From NCBI RefSeq assembly GCF_024721975.1, contig NZ_JANQBB010000007.1, positions 1 through 64,000 on the forward strand: a stretch of 64,000 nt of DNA, read 5' to 3'. Under the pieces are notes generated by a model, which worked only from the letters and a program-made list of their open reading frames with translations, did no database searches and had not been told where the DNA came from. Numbering within the stretch: the first letter of the stretch is position 1; every line of letters starts with the position of its first letter. The DNA comes from Paenibacillus endoradicis (lineage in GTDB: Bacteria; Bacillota; Bacilli; Paenibacillales; Paenibacillaceae). Shown here in pieces: positions 27,147-40,010 of the stretch. A program made the translations under genes and the position numbers.

Positions 27147-28151
27147 ATGATTAAAGTAGGTATTAATGGATTTGGACGTATTGGTCGCTTGGCATTCCGC
27201 CGCATTCAAAACGTGGAAGGTATTCAAGTAGTAGCAATTAATGACTTAACGGATGCTAAAATGCTAGCACATTTGCTTAAATATGATACAACTCAAGGTC
27301 GTTTCGACGGTGATGTTGAAGTACATGATGGTTTCTTCAAAGTAAATGGCAAAGAAGTTAAAGTTCTTGCTAACCGCAACCCAGAAGAACTTCCATGGGG
27401 CGAGCTTGGCGTAGACATCGTATTGGAATGTACAGGTTTCTTCACAACTAAAGAAGCTGCTGAAAAACACCTTAAAGGTGGAGCTAAAAAAGTTGTTATC
27501 TCTGCTCCAGCTACAGGCGATATGAAAACTATCGTTTACAACACTAACCATGATATTCTAGATGGTACTGAAACAGTTATCTCTGGTGCTTCTTGTACTA
27601 CTAACTGTCTAGCTCCTATGGCTCAAGTATTGAACGAACAATTCGGTATCGTTCAAGGTCTTATGACAACGATCCATGCTTACACAGGTGACCAAAATAC
27701 ACTAGATGCACCACACCCTAAAGGTGACTTCCGTCGTGCTCGTGCAGCGGCTGAAAATATCATTCCTAACACAACTGGTGCTGCTAAAGCAATCGGTCTA
27801 GTAATTCCTGACCTTAACGGTAAACTTGATGGTGCAGCTCAACGTGTACCAACACCAACTGGTTCTCTAACTGAGCTTGTTACTGTGTTGAATAAAAAAG
27901 TAACAGTTGATGAAGTTAACGCTGCTATGAAAGCTGCTGCTAACGAATCATTCGGTTACACAGAAGACGAAATCGTATCTTCTGACGTAATTGGTATTAC
28001 TTATGGTTCTCTATTCGATGGAACTCAAACTAAAGTTCAAACAGTTGGCGACCAACAATTGGTTAAAACTGTAGCATGGTACGACAACGAAATGTCATAC
28101 ACATCTCAATTGATTCGTACAGTTGAACATTTTGCAAAACTTATCAAGTAG
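27147..28151 (+). CDS. gapA: Glyceraldehyde-3-phosphate dehydrogenase (glycolytic)
   Basis: A 334-residue NAD-dependent enzyme. NAD loop [14 protein letters not shown]; active-site [14 protein letters not shown] with Cys near 151; phosphate-binding residues around [12 protein letters not shown]. Placement after cggR marks it as the catabolic GapA. Strong AGGAGG site and biased codon use suggest very high expression. Confidence 0.97.
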   Translation: MIKVGINGFGRIGRLAFRRIQNVEGIQVVAINDLTDAKMLAHLLKYDTTQGRFDGDVEVHDGFFKVNGKEVKVLANRNPEELPWGELGVDIVLECTGFFTTKEAAEKHLKGGAKKVVISAPATGDMKTIVYNTNHDILDGTETVISGASCTTNCLAPMAQVLNEQFGIVQGLMTTIHAYTGDQNTLDAPHPKGDFRRARAAAENIIPNTTGAAKAIGLVIPDLNGKLDGAAQRVPTPTGSLTELVTVLNKKVTVDEVNAAMKAAANESFGYTEDEIVSSDVIGITYGSLFDGTQTKVQTVGDQQLVKTVAWYDNEMSYTSQLIRTVEHFAKLIK

Positions 28152-28166
28152 TATTTGAGCAATATC

Positions 28167-28203
28167 AAAGAGCGGAAACAGTGATATTGTTTCCGCTCTT
28201 TAT
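28167..28203 (+). terminator. Hairpin between gapA and pgk
   Basis: AAAGAGCGGAAACA pairs perfectly with TGTTTCCGCTCTTT, but only TATATAT follows. Likely partial termination or transcript stabilisation, which would let gapA exceed the downstream genes. Confidence 0.65.
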
Positions 28204-28297
28204 ATATAATCGTTTCGTGAAGTTTCAACAATATTAGCATGACAAGGTTTTGTGGTTCTAAGCTATAGACAATATAAATGGTGCGGAGGAACGTCTA

Positions 28298-29479
28298 ATG
28301 AATAAGAAAAGTGTACGTGATATCGAAGTAACTGGAAAACGAGTATTTGTTCGTGTAGATTTTAATGTTCCACTTGAAGATGGAAAAATTACAGATGACA
28401 AACGTATTCGCGAGACATTGCCTACAATCAATTTCCTAATTGAAAATGGTGCTAAAGTTATTCTAGCTAGCCACCTTGGTCGCCCAGATGGCGAAGTAGT
28501 TGAAGAGCTTCGTCATACTGCAAGTGCAGTTCGTCTTTCTGAGTTACTTGGCAAACCAGTTGTTAAAGCTAATGAGTCAGTTGGCGATGCTGTTAAAGCA
28601 CTTATCGCTGACATGAACAATGGCGATGTATTGTTGCTTGAAAACGTTCGTTTTAATGCTGGTGAAGAGAAAAATGATCCAGAATTAGCGAAACAATTTG
28701 CTGATCTTGCTGATCTATTCGTAAACGATGCATTTGGTGCTGCTCACCGTGCTCATGCTTCCACAGAAGGTATCGCTCATTATCTACCAGCAGTTTCTGG
28801 TTTGCTTATGGAGAGAGAATTGGATGTATTAGGCAAAGCGCTTAACAATCCAGCTCGTCCTTTCACAGCTATCGTTGGTGGTTCTAAAGTTAAAGATAAA
28901 ATTGCTGTAATCGAAAAAATGATCGAAATCGCTGATAACATCATTATCGGTGGCGGTCTTTCTTATACATTCTTCAAAGCTCAAGGTCATGAAATTGGTC
29001 AATCTCTTCTTGATAACAGTAAACTTGATCTTGCACTTGAGTTCATTGAAAAAGCGAAAGCTGCTGGCAAGAACCTATACTTACCGGTTGATATCGTTGT
29101 AACTGATGAGTTCAGTGCAAAAGCTAATACAAAAATTGTTTCTGTTGACAGCATTCCTGCTGACATGGAAGGTATCGATATCGGACCTAAAACTCGTGAA
29201 ATCTACGCTGAAGTTATCAAAAACTCTAAGCTAGTAGTGTGGAACGGACCTATGGGCGTATTTGAAATCGAGCCATTCTCTCATGGTACTCAAGCAGTAG
29301 CGAAAGCAACAGCTGAAACTGAAGGTTACACAGTAATCGGTGGTGGAGATTCTGCAGCAGCAGCTGAGAAATTTGGCCTAGCGGATCAAATGAACTTCAT
29401 CTCAACTGGTGGCGGTGCTTCCCTTGAATTCATGGAAGGTAAAGCTCTTCCAGGTGTAGTTGCACTTAACGACAAATAA
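28298..29479 (+). CDS. pgk: Phosphoglycerate kinase
   Basis: A 393-residue two-domain kinase producing ATP from 1,3-bisphosphoglycerate. Substrate loops [19 protein letters not shown] near 16 and [10 protein letters not shown] near 58; nucleotide motif [14 protein letters not shown] near 349. Confidence 0.97.
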   Translation: MNKKSVRDIEVTGKRVFVRVDFNVPLEDGKITDDKRIRETLPTINFLIENGAKVILASHLGRPDGEVVEELRHTASAVRLSELLGKPVVKANESVGDAVKALIADMNNGDVLLLENVRFNAGEEKNDPELAKQFADLADLFVNDAFGAAHRAHASTEGIAHYLPAVSGLLMERELDVLGKALNNPARPFTAIVGGSKVKDKIAVIEKMIEIADNIIIGGGLSYTFFKAQGHEIGQSLLDNSKLDLALEFIEKAKAAGKNLYLPVDIVVTDEFSAKANTKIVSVDSIPADMEGIDIGPKTREIYAEVIKNSKLVVWNGPMGVFEIEPFSHGTQAVAKATAETEGYTVIGGGDSAAAAEKFGLADQMNFISTGGGASLEFMEGKALPGVVALNDK

Positions 29480-29499
29480 GAACTAATCGTTCTAACATA

Positions 29500-29545
29500 A
29501 GCGTTCGATATACTTTTCATATACTGGCTAAGTATATCGAACGCT
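29500..29545 (+). other. Hairpin after pgk
   Basis: AGCGTTCGATATACTT and its complement form a 16-bp stem with a 14-nt loop; the following A-rich sequence is not a T run. More likely an RNA processing or stability element. Confidence 0.5.
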
Positions 29546-29561
29546 AAAAAGTTTTGACCAT

Positions 29562-30456
<895 letters not shown>

Positions 30457-30457
30457 G

Positions 30458-31993
30458 ATGGCTAATCGCAAACCTGTTGCACTTATTATTATGGATGGCT
30501 TCGGTCTTCGTAATGATGTTGTTGGTAACGCCGTAGCACAGGCTAATAAGCCCAACTATGATCGTTATTTGACTCAATATCCGAATACAACTCTAACAGC
30601 ATGTGGTGAAGCAGTGGGTCTACCAGAGGGGCAAATGGGTAACTCTGAAGTAGGACACTTGAACATCGGTGCAGGACGTATTGTATATCAAGATTTAACT
30701 CGTATTACGAAGTCTGTTCGTGATGGCGATTTCTATGATAATGAAACATTGCTTAAAGCATTGCTTCATGCCAAAGAAAATGGTAAAAAACTTCACCTTT
30801 ACGGATTGTTATCTGATGGTGGTGTTCATAGCCATATCGATCATCTATTCGCTTTGCTTGATCTTGCGAAACGTAACGATTTCTCTGACGTATATATTCA
30901 TGCTTTCTTAGATGGCCGTGATGTATCTCCCGATAGTGGGCTTGGTTATGTTGAAAGATTACAAGCGAAAATTCAAGAAGTAGGCGTTGGTAAAATCGCA
31001 ACACTTCAAGGTCGTTATTATGCAATGGACCGTGACAAACGCTGGGATCGTGTAGAGAAATCTTATCGTTCTATGGTGTATGGTGATGGCCCTTCTGCAA
31101 CAGACGCTTTGCAAGCTGTTAAAGATTCTTACGCTGCCAACGTATATGATGAATTCTTCGTACCTACCGTAATGTTACAAGAAGATGGTAGCCCTGTGGG
31201 ATTAGTTGAAACTGGAGATTCCGTAATCTTCTTCAACTTCCGTCCTGACCGCGCGATCCAACTTTCTCAAGTATTTACGAATGAAGAGTTCCCTGGATTT
31301 GATCGTGGTGAGAAATTACCGAAAGATCTATTCTTTGTATGTTTGACATTGTTCAGTGAAACAGTTGGTGGATTAGTTGCTTACTCGCCGAAAAACCTTG
31401 ATAACACGCTTGGTGAAGTATTGGCGCAAAACAACTTGAAACAACTTCGTACAGCTGAAACTGAAAAATATCCGCATGTAACGTTTTTCTTCAGTGGTGG
31501 ACGTGATAAAGAACTACCTGGTGAAACTCGTGTCTTGATTAACTCTCCAAAAGTTGCGACATATGACTTGCAACCAGAGATGAGTGCTTATGAATTAGCA
31601 GAATCTACTGTTCGTGAGATTGAATCAGACAAACATGATGTTATTATTCTTAACTTTGCAAACCCAGATATGGTTGGTCACTCTGGTATGCTTGAACCGA
31701 CAATTAAAGCGGTAGAAGCTACAGATGAGTGTGTTGGTAAAGTAGTAGACGCTGTACTTGCAAAAGGTGGCGTATGTCTAATTACTGCTGACCATGGTAA
31801 TGCTGATATGGTGTTTGATGAAAATGGTCGTCCTCATACGGCACATACAACAAACCCAGTTCCATTCATTGTGACTTCCAATGATGTGCAATTACGTGAT
31901 GGCGGAATCTTAGCTGATATCGCTCCAACTATGCTAACATTACTTGAAGTAGCAAAACCAGAAGAAATGACAGGCTCTACATTGATTAAGTAG
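30458..31993 (+). CDS. gpmI: 2,3-bisphosphoglycerate-independent phosphoglycerate mutase
   Basis: A 511-residue manganese enzyme of the alkaline phosphatase superfamily. [18 protein letters not shown] at the start with metal Asp, [17 protein letters not shown] near 51 with the catalytic Ser, and [15 protein letters not shown] near 441 with metal His. ATG 30458 lies one base after the tpiA stop, behind GAGGGGG; upstream in-frame codons overlap tpiA and are rejected. Confidence 0.96.
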   Translation: MANRKPVALIIMDGFGLRNDVVGNAVAQANKPNYDRYLTQYPNTTLTACGEAVGLPEGQMGNSEVGHLNIGAGRIVYQDLTRITKSVRDGDFYDNETLLKALLHAKENGKKLHLYGLLSDGGVHSHIDHLFALLDLAKRNDFSDVYIHAFLDGRDVSPDSGLGYVERLQAKIQEVGVGKIATLQGRYYAMDRDKRWDRVEKSYRSMVYGDGPSATDALQAVKDSYAANVYDEFFVPTVMLQEDGSPVGLVETGDSVIFFNFRPDRAIQLSQVFTNEEFPGFDRGEKLPKDLFFVCLTLFSETVGGLVAYSPKNLDNTLGEVLAQNNLKQLRTAETEKYPHVTFFFSGGRDKELPGETRVLINSPKVATYDLQPEMSAYELAESTVREIESDKHDVIILNFANPDMVGHSGMLEPTIKAVEATDECVGKVVDAVLAKGGVCLITADHGNADMVFDENGRPHTAHTTNPVPFIVTSNDVQLRDGGILADIAPTMLTLLEVAKPEEMTGSTLIK

Positions 31994-32099
31994 TGTCATT
32001 CCATGTACAATATAAATATATAATTTAATTCGAGAAGTAATCCCTGATCGCTAAATATCAAAGGGAACTTAACTTTTTGAAATAATATTTAAAACCTAA

Positions 32100-33407
<1,308 letters not shown>

Positions 33408-33432
33408 GTTAATTCGTTAACTTATTATAAAT

Positions 33433-33484
33433 AAGGGAAGTATTTCTTGCGTCTTAACAGATGAGGGAGTACTTCCCTTTTTTG
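33433..33484 (+). terminator. Terminator of the glycolytic operon
   Basis: AAGGGAAGTA pairs with TACTTCCCTT across a long loop, followed by TTTTTG. Confidence 0.8.
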
Positions 33485-33612
33485 TGCTCTTTTCTATACC
33501 ATTTAGGAATAGACATATTGCAGTTATAGCTTTAATTTTGCAACTATCACATGAAAAACATCACTCTAGGTAATAATGAACCTAATAAATGCTGATGAGT
33601 GGGTGATGAATT

Positions 33613-34563
33613 ATGAATGAGCCGATAAGTGAATTTGATAATAGATCTATTAATGAACCAACTAGTAATCAAAAGAAGGCAGCCAAAAACGACTCACGAA
33701 ACGAGCCTAATAACGAATCACACAATGAGCTTAAAAATGAATCCAAGAACGACTCGCAAAAAGAACAAAAGAACGGTCCGATAATTGGTATGCAAATGTA
33801 TTCGATGAAAAGACTCGCAGAATATGATATGACAAAAACTTTTGAAGATATTGCAAAAATAGGATATCAAGCAGTAGAGCTAGTTGGATATTATACGTAT
33901 AATCCTCAACAAATGAGAAGAAACGTAAAGCGTTTCAATCTTAAAGTTCCATCAATTCACGTGCCATTACGTATTTATGACGAAGAAAAAATAATGGTGG
34001 ATTTTGAGAAGTCTGCAGAATTTGCTGCGGAGATTGGTGCAAAATATATTGTTATTCCTTGGTTGCCGATTAGTGAGAAATTCAAAGAAACTGAAATACA
34101 ATATCTCGTGCATTTAATTGGATCATGTATATCGATTTCTAGAAAGAATGGTTTACAACTTGTTCTTCATAATTACTCCAGAGAATTTAAAACAATAAAT
34201 GATGAATTCGTACTGGAGGATTTAATAGGTCCATTTGATAAAGAGCAACTACAGTTAGAGCTGGATTTCGGAACGATTTATTTATCAGGTATTGATCCGT
34301 TTAAGATTTATCGAGAATATGAGGATCGAACACCATTGATCCATTTAAGAGATATAACTTATGGAAGACGAGATTGTAATCTTGGACAAGGTAAAATAGA
34401 TTATGCTGGACAGTTACATCGATTACCTCATTTAGACGATAAAATACTGTACGTTGAACAACAATTGGATAGACAAAACGGACTGGAGCATGCTCGAAAA
34501 AATTTTGAATTTGTTAAAGAGCAAATCCAAAGACGTCTACCACCGAATCAGTATCAATTCTGA
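33613..34563 (+). CDS. Sugar phosphate isomerase/epimerase-like TIM barrel with an Asn/Glu-rich N-terminal tail
   Basis: A 316-residue protein. Residues 60-316 resemble the xylose-isomerase-like/AP-endonuclease-2 superfamily: IGMQMYSMKRLAEYDM, DIAKIGYQAVELVGYY, LVLHNYS (metal His), LELDFGTIYLSGIDP (metal Asp) and PLIHLRDI (metal His). The first 58 residues are a low-complexity run of short NEP/NES/NDS units with Lys, with no hydrophobic segment: an unusual disordered extension. Substrate unknown. Ribosome site is weak (GGGTG). Confidence 0.75.
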   Translation: MNEPISEFDNRSINEPTSNQKKAAKNDSRNEPNNESHNELKNESKNDSQKEQKNGPIIGMQMYSMKRLAEYDMTKTFEDIAKIGYQAVELVGYYTYNPQQMRRNVKRFNLKVPSIHVPLRIYDEEKIMVDFEKSAEFAAEIGAKYIVIPWLPISEKFKETEIQYLVHLIGSCISISRKNGLQLVLHNYSREFKTINDEFVLEDLIGPFDKEQLQLELDFGTIYLSGIDPFKIYREYEDRTPLIHLRDITYGRRDCNLGQGKIDYAGQLHRLPHLDDKILYVEQQLDRQNGLEHARKNFEFVKEQIQRRLPPNQYQF

Positions 34564-34578
34564 TAACAACGTGTCCTA

Positions 34579-34607
34579 TTGTATCAGCGCCTAATATATG
34601 TTAGAAT
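34579..34607 (+). promoter_or_regulatory. Promoter of secG
   Basis: TTGTAT (34579-34584), 17 bases, TAGAAT (34602-34607). Confidence 0.55.
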
Positions 34608-34654
34608 CATATTATCTATTTTTGTATGGATTGGCTATGCTGGAGGTGGAAGAA

Positions 34655-34891
34655 ATGGAAATTGCTTTGCAAATCTTACTAATTATTTTTGCGCTTGGTT
34701 TGATTGGAGCAGTATTGCTACAAAAAGGTAAAAGCGCGGGACTTACTGGTGCAATCACTGGTGGTGCTGAACATTTATTCGGTAAACAAAAGGCTCGTGG
34801 TTTAGACCTATTTTTGGAGCGTCTAACTGTGGTTTTGGCTGCAGGTTTCTTTATTTTGGCGTTAATAGTATCGTATTTTGTAGGTGTATAA
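34655..34891 (+). CDS. secG: Preprotein translocase subunit SecG
   Basis: A 78-residue membrane protein of the SecYEG channel, with two hydrophobic segments (residues 3-20 and 54-76) and the conserved loop [22 protein letters not shown] 34655 follows GGAGGTGGAAG; the longer open frame (34598) includes the -10 region. Usual neighbour of rnr and smpB. Confidence 0.95.
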   Translation: MEIALQILLIIFALGLIGAVLLQKGKSAGLTGAITGGAEHLFGKQKARGLDLFLERLTVVLAAGFFILALIVSYFVGV

Positions 34892-34903
34892 TTAAAGCAT
34901 TGA

Positions 34904-34931
34904 AAAGCGAGGGATCCCCTCGCTTTTTTTT
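34904..34931 (+). terminator. Terminator after secG
   Basis: AAAGCGAGGG pairs with CCCTCGCTTT (loop ATC), followed by T. Confidence 0.93.
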
Positions 34932-34988
34932 GTTGGTAACATACATATATTAGGATTGAATCAATCACATGATGTGTATACTTTATAT

Positions 34989-35070
34989 AGGTAGTTCAAA
35001 AACATACTTTAATAATGAAGTAATTCTGGAAGTTTAATCGGCGTTGAATATGAAGTGTTGCTTTTTGAAC
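34989..35070. repeat. Intergenic repeat element A3
   Basis: AGGTAGTTCAAAAACA at 34989 and GCTTTTTGAAC ending 35070 are inverted termini like those of the elements around hisH. This one is short (82 bp) and lies in the rnr leader. Confidence 0.6.
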
Positions 35071-35117
35071 ATGCAATTATTAGTAACAATTATAGATAAG
35101 AATGAGGAGACAAATTT

Positions 35118-37868
35118 ATGGTGAACGAGAGTCAATTGCTCGAATTTATGAAAGAAATCGCATATAAACCAATGACATATCAAGAACTAGAACAGCATTT
35201 TGAAATACGTGAGGCATCAGATTTCAAAGCTTTTCTAAAAATGCTTGTCGCTTTAGAAGAAGAAGGGAAGATCATTAGAACCCGCACTGAACGTTACGGT
35301 GTGCCTGAGCGAATGAATTTATTACGTGGACGGATACAAGCACATGCCAAAGGTTTTGGATTTCTTATTCCAGATGATAAGGAACATGGCGATGTATATA
35401 TTCACGCCAACGACTTAAAAAGTGCTATGAATGGTGATATTGTCCTTATTCGTATTACAAGCAAAAGTGAAGCTGGAGGACGGATGGAGGGAGAAGTCGA
35501 GCGTATTGTAGTACGTGCGGTTTCTCAAGTCGTAGGTGTTATTGAGCATCACGAAGCTTTTGCATTCGTTATGCCAGATGATCAAAGGATTAATCGCGAC
35601 ATTTTTATTCCTAAGGGTAAAGCAAAAGGTGCCGTTTCTGGTCAAAAGGTAGTCGTTCAAATCAATGTATACCCTGAAGGTAGATCTGCTGCTGAGGGTG
35701 AAGTTATTGAAATACTTGGGCACAAAAATGATCCAGGTGTAGATATATTGTCCATAATACGTAAACATCAATTGCCAGAAAAATTCCCCGAGGAAGTTAT
35801 GGCAGAAGCAGAAGCTGCTCCTGATGTCATTACTGAGGAAGAAATTACGAGTCAAAATCGTCGCGATTTACGTAATGAAGTAATCGTAACGATCGATGGT
35901 GCAGATGCCAAAGATCTTGACGATGCTGTTCATGTAAAACGTTTAGAAAATGGTAACCTATTGCTCGGAGTACATATTGCTGATGTAGGTTACTATGTAA
36001 AGGAACGTTCTGCACTTGATCAAGAAGCATTCCTTCGTGGATGCAGTGTGTATTTGGTCGATCGAGTTATTCCGATGTTACCACATCGTTTGTCTAACGG
36101 GATCTGTTCATTGAACCCACAAGTAGATCGTTTGACGCTTTCATGTGAAATTGAATTTGATGCAGAGACACTAAAGCAGGTTAGACATGACATATTTACA
36201 AGTGTTATTCGTACAACAGAGCGTATGACTTATACAGATGTACGTGATATTTTAACAGCTACAGAGGAAGAGCCTCAGACGGAATTGAAAGAACGTTACG
36301 CTCCGTTATTAGATATGTTTGAACTTATGGAACATTTAGCAATGAGATTGCGTAAGAGTCGCATGAAGCGCGGAGCGATTGACTTTGATTTCCAAGAGTC
36401 GAAGATCATTGTCGATGAGAACGGCAAAGCTGTAGATATCGTGAAGCGTGAGCGTTCAGTTGCAGAACAGATTATTGAGGAGTTTATGTTGGTCGCGAAT
36501 GAAACAGTAGCAGAGCATTTCTACTGGATGAAAGTGCCTTTCTTATATCGTATCCATGAGGATCCAGATCAAGAAAAACTACAGACATTTATGACATTTG
36601 CTGCGAACTTTGGTCATGTTGTTAAAGGAAAAGGGAATTCTGTACATCCACGTGCATTACAGACACTGCTTGATAAAATTCAAGGTACGAAGGAAGCAAC
36701 GGTAATCTCGACGATGATGCTTCGTTCTATGAAGCAAGCAAAATATGATGCGGAAAGCTTAGGTCACTTTGGACTTGCAGCAGAGTATTATTCTCATTTC
36801 ACATCACCAATTCGTCGTTATCCCGATCTTGCCATCCACCGTGTCATTCGTGAAGTTATTGAAGGTGGCGGTACGCTAAGTAATAAACGTCAGGAAGCTT
36901 TAGCTATTCGTATGCCAGATGTTGCTCAGCATTCCTCACAACGAGAACGTATTGCCGTAGAGGCGGAACGGGATACGGATCGCTTGAAAAAATGTGAGTA
37001 TATGCTTGATAAAGTAGGTGAGACATTCACTGGGATTATTGGCAGTGTAACAAGTTTCGGAATGTTCGTAGAGCTTGAAAATTCTGTTGAAGGATTAATT
37101 CGTCTTGGGGACATGACAGACGATTATTACAATTTCCATCAAGATCATATGATACTTGTTGGTGAGCGTACTTCTAAAATATATCGTATCGGCGATGAAG
37201 TGGAAATTACAGTAAATCGTGTGAATATGAGTGACCATACGATTGACTTCGTGTTTGCAGGTACGAAAGGAAACAGTGATCGCTACTTCGGTAGAGCCGG
37301 TCGCAAACGTCAAGATACAGCGTCAGCAGGTGATCGCAAACCAGCTCGAGGAGGAAAACCTGCCTCATCTGCTGGAGGGAGTAGTACTGATCGACGTAAG
37401 CCAAGAGATGGTGGAGACAATCGCCCTCGTCAAGGAGATAAGCGCTCTGCTGCAACTGATACTCGTGGTAGTAAAGGAAAGAAGAAAGACTTTAAACGTG
37501 GTCCGCGTACGAGTGCAGTAACTGATGGTAAGACAGCGAATCCATGGACTGAAGACACCACTCGCTTAGTTCTAGATTTTGATGCAGTGGACAAAGAAAA
37601 GGGAGCTACTCAGCCAGATCGTGAAGAGAGTGGAACATACTTCTCAAATCCATTTGCAGGCAAAGCACCAAGGAAGAAAAAGTCCAGCTCATCTCAAGGT
37701 GACAATAAGAAGTATCGTAAGAAGACATCAACAAGCGGTGTGTTCAATGGTGGTAAAGACAGTTCCAAATCATCAGGAGTTGTGCTAGACCCAGCTCAGA
37801 AAAAGGCAAAGAAGAAAAAAGATAAGGCTAAGAAAGCAATGGGTGGTTTTGTTCGTAAAAAGAAATAA
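35118..37868 (+). CDS. rnr: Ribonuclease R
   Basis: A 916-residue processive 3'-5' exoribonuclease. Order: N-terminal winged-helix region (1-70), two cold-shock RNA-binding domains ([16 protein letters not shown] near 76), the RNB catalytic domain with [16 protein letters not shown] near 260, an S1 domain ([20 protein letters not shown] near 637-714), and a basic low-complexity tail of about 200 residues rich in Lys, Gly and Ser. The tail is long for the family and probably binds RNA or ribosomes. RNase R works with SmpB-tmRNA to clear non-stop mRNA; both genes follow. Confidence 0.96.
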   Translation: MVNESQLLEFMKEIAYKPMTYQELEQHFEIREASDFKAFLKMLVALEEEGKIIRTRTERYGVPERMNLLRGRIQAHAKGFGFLIPDDKEHGDVYIHANDLKSAMNGDIVLIRITSKSEAGGRMEGEVERIVVRAVSQVVGVIEHHEAFAFVMPDDQRINRDIFIPKGKAKGAVSGQKVVVQINVYPEGRSAAEGEVIEILGHKNDPGVDILSIIRKHQLPEKFPEEVMAEAEAAPDVITEEEITSQNRRDLRNEVIVTIDGADAKDLDDAVHVKRLENGNLLLGVHIADVGYYVKERSALDQEAFLRGCSVYLVDRVIPMLPHRLSNGICSLNPQVDRLTLSCEIEFDAETLKQVRHDIFTSVIRTTERMTYTDVRDILTATEEEPQTELKERYAPLLDMFELMEHLAMRLRKSRMKRGAIDFDFQESKIIVDENGKAVDIVKRERSVAEQIIEEFMLVANETVAEHFYWMKVPFLYRIHEDPDQEKLQTFMTFAANFGHVVKGKGNSVHPRALQTLLDKIQGTKEATVISTMMLRSMKQAKYDAESLGHFGLAAEYYSHFTSPIRRYPDLAIHRVIREVIEGGGTLSNKRQEALAIRMPDVAQHSSQRERIAVEAERDTDRLKKCEYMLDKVGETFTGIIGSVTSFGMFVELENSVEGLIRLGDMTDDYYNFHQDHMILVGERTSKIYRIGDEVEITVNRVNMSDHTIDFVFAGTKGNSDRYFGRAGRKRQDTASAGDRKPARGGKPASSAGGSSTDRRKPRDGGDNRPRQGDKRSAATDTRGSKGKKKDFKRGPRTSAVTDGKTANPWTEDTTRLVLDFDAVDKEKGATQPDREESGTYFSNPFAGKAPRKKKSSSSQGDNKKYRKKTSTSGVFNGGKDSSKSSGVVLDPAQKKAKKKKDKAKKAMGGFVRKKK

Positions 37869-37912
37869 TTAACAATTTCTTTACCGAATATTAATACATT
37901 TAGATGAATAAA

Positions 37913-37950
37913 GGGAGAAAGCAAAAGGGCTAAAACTATTGCTTTTTCCC
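37913..37950 (+). terminator. Hairpin after rnr
   Basis: GGGAGAAAGCAA pairs with TTGCTTTTTCCC (12 bp, one G-T). The T run is inside the stem, so it is a weak terminator candidate. Confidence 0.5.
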
Positions 37951-37993
37951 AATTCCTATAGTAAACTCAAGCTAACTGATATGATTCACCTGT

Positions 37994-38055
37994 ATTCACA
38001 TATTGAAAAGGGTATCATCATCTTCATGAACCTTTTTCAATGTGTGAATTTTTTG
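37994..38055 (+). promoter_or_regulatory. Terminator-like hairpin in the cold-shock gene leader
   Basis: ATTCACATATTGAAAAGG and CCTTTTTCAATGTGTGAAT pair over 18 positions and are followed by TTTTTTG. It ends about 50 bases before the csp start, so it either ends the rnr transcript or acts as an attenuator or temperature-sensitive leader of csp. Confidence 0.6.
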
Positions 38056-38107
38056 TTTTACAACGAAATAGGCGCATATTATTCATTCATAAAGGAGGCT
38101 ATTTCAC

Positions 38108-38308
38108 ATGCAACAAGGTACAGTTAAATGGTTTAACGCAGAAAAAGGCTACGGCTTTATCGAAGTTGAAGGCGGCAACGATGTATTCGTACATTTCTCC
38201 GCAATCACTGGCGACGGCTTCAAAACTCTTGAAGAAGGCCAACAAGTTGAGTTCAACGTAGTTGACGGCAACCGTGGACCACAAGCAGAAAACGTAGTTA
38301 AGCTTTAA
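38108..38308 (+). CDS. Cold-shock protein
   Basis: A 66-residue single cold-shock domain (OB fold) RNA chaperone. RNP1-type KGYGFIEV and RNP2-type VFVHFSAI are intact. Ribosome site AAAGGAGG. Highly expressed type of gene; the leader is structured. Several paralogues are usual, so I give no letter. Confidence 0.95.
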   Translation: MQQGTVKWFNAEKGYGFIEVEGGNDVFVHFSAITGDGFKTLEEGQQVEFNVVDGNRGPQAENVVKL

Positions 38309-38334
38309 TAGCTTACTTGCGCTAATGCGTGAAC

Positions 38335-38377
38335 GAAGAACCGACCTGGACCATTTATGGCTAGGCGGTTCTTCTTG
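38335..38377 (+). terminator. Terminator after csp
   Basis: GAAGAACCG with inner CCTGG pairs with CTAGG and CGGTTCTTC, followed by TTG. Confidence 0.7.
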
Positions 38378-38457
38378 TCTCTAGGACAATATTGCTTTTG
38401 TGTAGTTTAATTGCTACAATATAATTCCATGAGATTAGAAGTAGAGAGGTGAATGGT

Positions 38458-38940
38458 ATGGTTAAAAAAGTAACGGAGAGTAAGCCATTAGCACAAAACA
38501 AAAAGGCTTCTCATGATTACTTTATTGAAGAAACCTTGGAAGCTGGGATGGTTCTAACAGGTACTGAGATCAAATCTCTTCGTACTGGTAGAGCTAATAT
38601 TAATGATGCATTTGCAACGATTCGTAATGGCGAAATCTTTGTTCATAATCTGCATATTAGTCCTTTTGAGCAAGGGAATATTCATAATCCAGTTGACCCT
38701 ACACGTGCTCGGAAGCTTTTGCTTCACAAATCTCAGATTGTTAAACTTCTGGGTCAAGCTAAGCAAGAAGGATATTCCATTGTGCCATTGAAAATTTATG
38801 TGCGAAATGGTTATGCGAAGCTTTTGATTGGACTTGGTAAAGGTAAGAAACAATACGATAAACGTGATACCGCAGCCAAACGTGATTCGCAGCGTGATAT
38901 TCAACGTATTTTACGTGAAAAGCAAAAAGTAATTCGCTAA
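38458..38940 (+). CDS. smpB: SsrA-binding protein SmpB
   Basis: A 160-residue partner of tmRNA that positions it in the empty ribosomal A site. [20 protein letters not shown] is the family start; the basic tail [20 protein letters not shown] follows the mRNA path. ATG 38458 is at good distance from AGAGAGG; the GTG at 38449 overlaps that site. Directly upstream of its RNA. Confidence 0.96.
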   Translation: MVKKVTESKPLAQNKKASHDYFIEETLEAGMVLTGTEIKSLRTGRANINDAFATIRNGEIFVHNLHISPFEQGNIHNPVDPTRARKLLLHKSQIVKLLGQAKQEGYSIVPLKIYVRNGYAKLLIGLGKGKKQYDKRDTAAKRDSQRDIQRILREKQKVIR

Positions 38941-39197
38941 GTAGAAAACGAGTTTATTTACTCTTTAGAAGTGATTTTCTTGTTTTCCAATGATCATACA
39001 GTGTGTAATGATGTAAATCATGATATACTAAAAGTATTGAATCGGTTATGCATGAACATGTTATATATTTGCATATACTGTAGTTGTAATTAAATCTTAT
39101 TAGTCGGTGGCTAATGAGTACATTAATCCGTGCTTACTTCTTGTTGAAGCAAGCGCTCCTAAGCTAAAGCTTGTTAATATGAGCTTTAAGCCATTTA

Positions 39198-39562
39198 GGG
39201 GGCGTTTATGGATTCGACGGGGACTGGACGAGCGCGGGTCGCGAGTAGTGGGGCCGCGTCCACTTTAAAACGCTAAAGCCTATTAAACGGCAAACAACAA
39301 ACAAACTACGCATTAGCAGCTTAATAACCTGTTAGCGTGCTCCTCCTCGGCATCGCCCATGTGATCGGGATAGGGGCTAACTCATAGTGGGATACGCTGT
39401 CACATCTCCGTCTGGGGTGTGCTGAAGAAGATAATCAGGCTGGTTCCTGCAGAAGCCGGTTACGGGGCGTTTGCTTGATCGACAATAAAACTGTGACTAC
39501 ACTCGTAGAAGCCTGTGTGGCGTAGTCTTCGGACAGGGGTTCAACTCCCCTCGCCTCCACCA
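39198..39562 (+). ncRNA. ssrA: tmRNA (ssrA), complete
   Basis: A 365-nt transfer-messenger RNA. The tRNA-like ends pair (GGGGGCG with CGCCTCC), the T-arm is AGGGGTTCAACTCCCCT, and CCA is encoded. The tag reading frame after the resume codon is GKQQTNYALAA followed by TAA TAA, ending in the ALAA degron recognised by ClpXP. Its 3' end is the attachment point of the accessory zone downstream. Confidence 0.96.
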
Positions 39563-39566
39563 TGAT

Positions 39567-39597
39567 TAAACCCGACCGCATGAGGTCGGGTTTTTTG
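39567..39597 (+). terminator. Terminator of ssrA
   Basis: AAACCCGACC, loop GCATGA, GGTCGGGTTT, then T. Variants of this hairpin follow most of the ssrA remnants downstream. Confidence 0.93.
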
Positions 39598-40010
39598 TTT
39601 ATTCATTTTTGAAAAGGCGAGCAGATGAAATTATTAGATTTCTGACTTCATTGGTGCTAAGAAAGATGCTCTAATACTAATGTGACTACATTTTCGGATA
39701 GAAATATTTAGTGTTTATTTTGATTTATTAAATGTTTTTAGTGTAGGATTGACGTCTTGAGCATTTATCCTATAGATAATTCTCAAGGGGATGGATGAGC
39801 ATTGATCTTTACTGCTAATTTAAGACTGAATGAACCCACCTTTATTAGAACCAGACGGATAGTTCTACTGAACTATAATTTATGGTAAAATATGTGTGGT
39901 GTAGGTATAATAATGTCTGATATGAGTTCTTGTAAATATACATATCGAATAGTGTAAATATAAAATTTCAAGTGATGTAAAATTGTATAATTATAAGAGG
40001 AGTGATAGAA
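39598..40010. other. AT-rich intergenic region before the nuclease gene
   Basis: About 410 bases with no credible ORF or RNA gene. The AAGAGGAG ribosome site of the next gene lies at its end. No integrase gene, which would be expected next to an ssrA attachment site, is present. Confidence 0.5.

Noticed and set aside
38040..38284. Overlapping ORFs on both strands around the cold-shock gene
   Set aside because: They are shadows of the csp coding sequence; only the frame at 38108 has a ribosome site and a known domain.
39563..40010. Integrase or excisionase gene next to ssrA
   Set aside because: No open frame of adequate length or with recombinase motifs on either strand here or elsewhere in the window.
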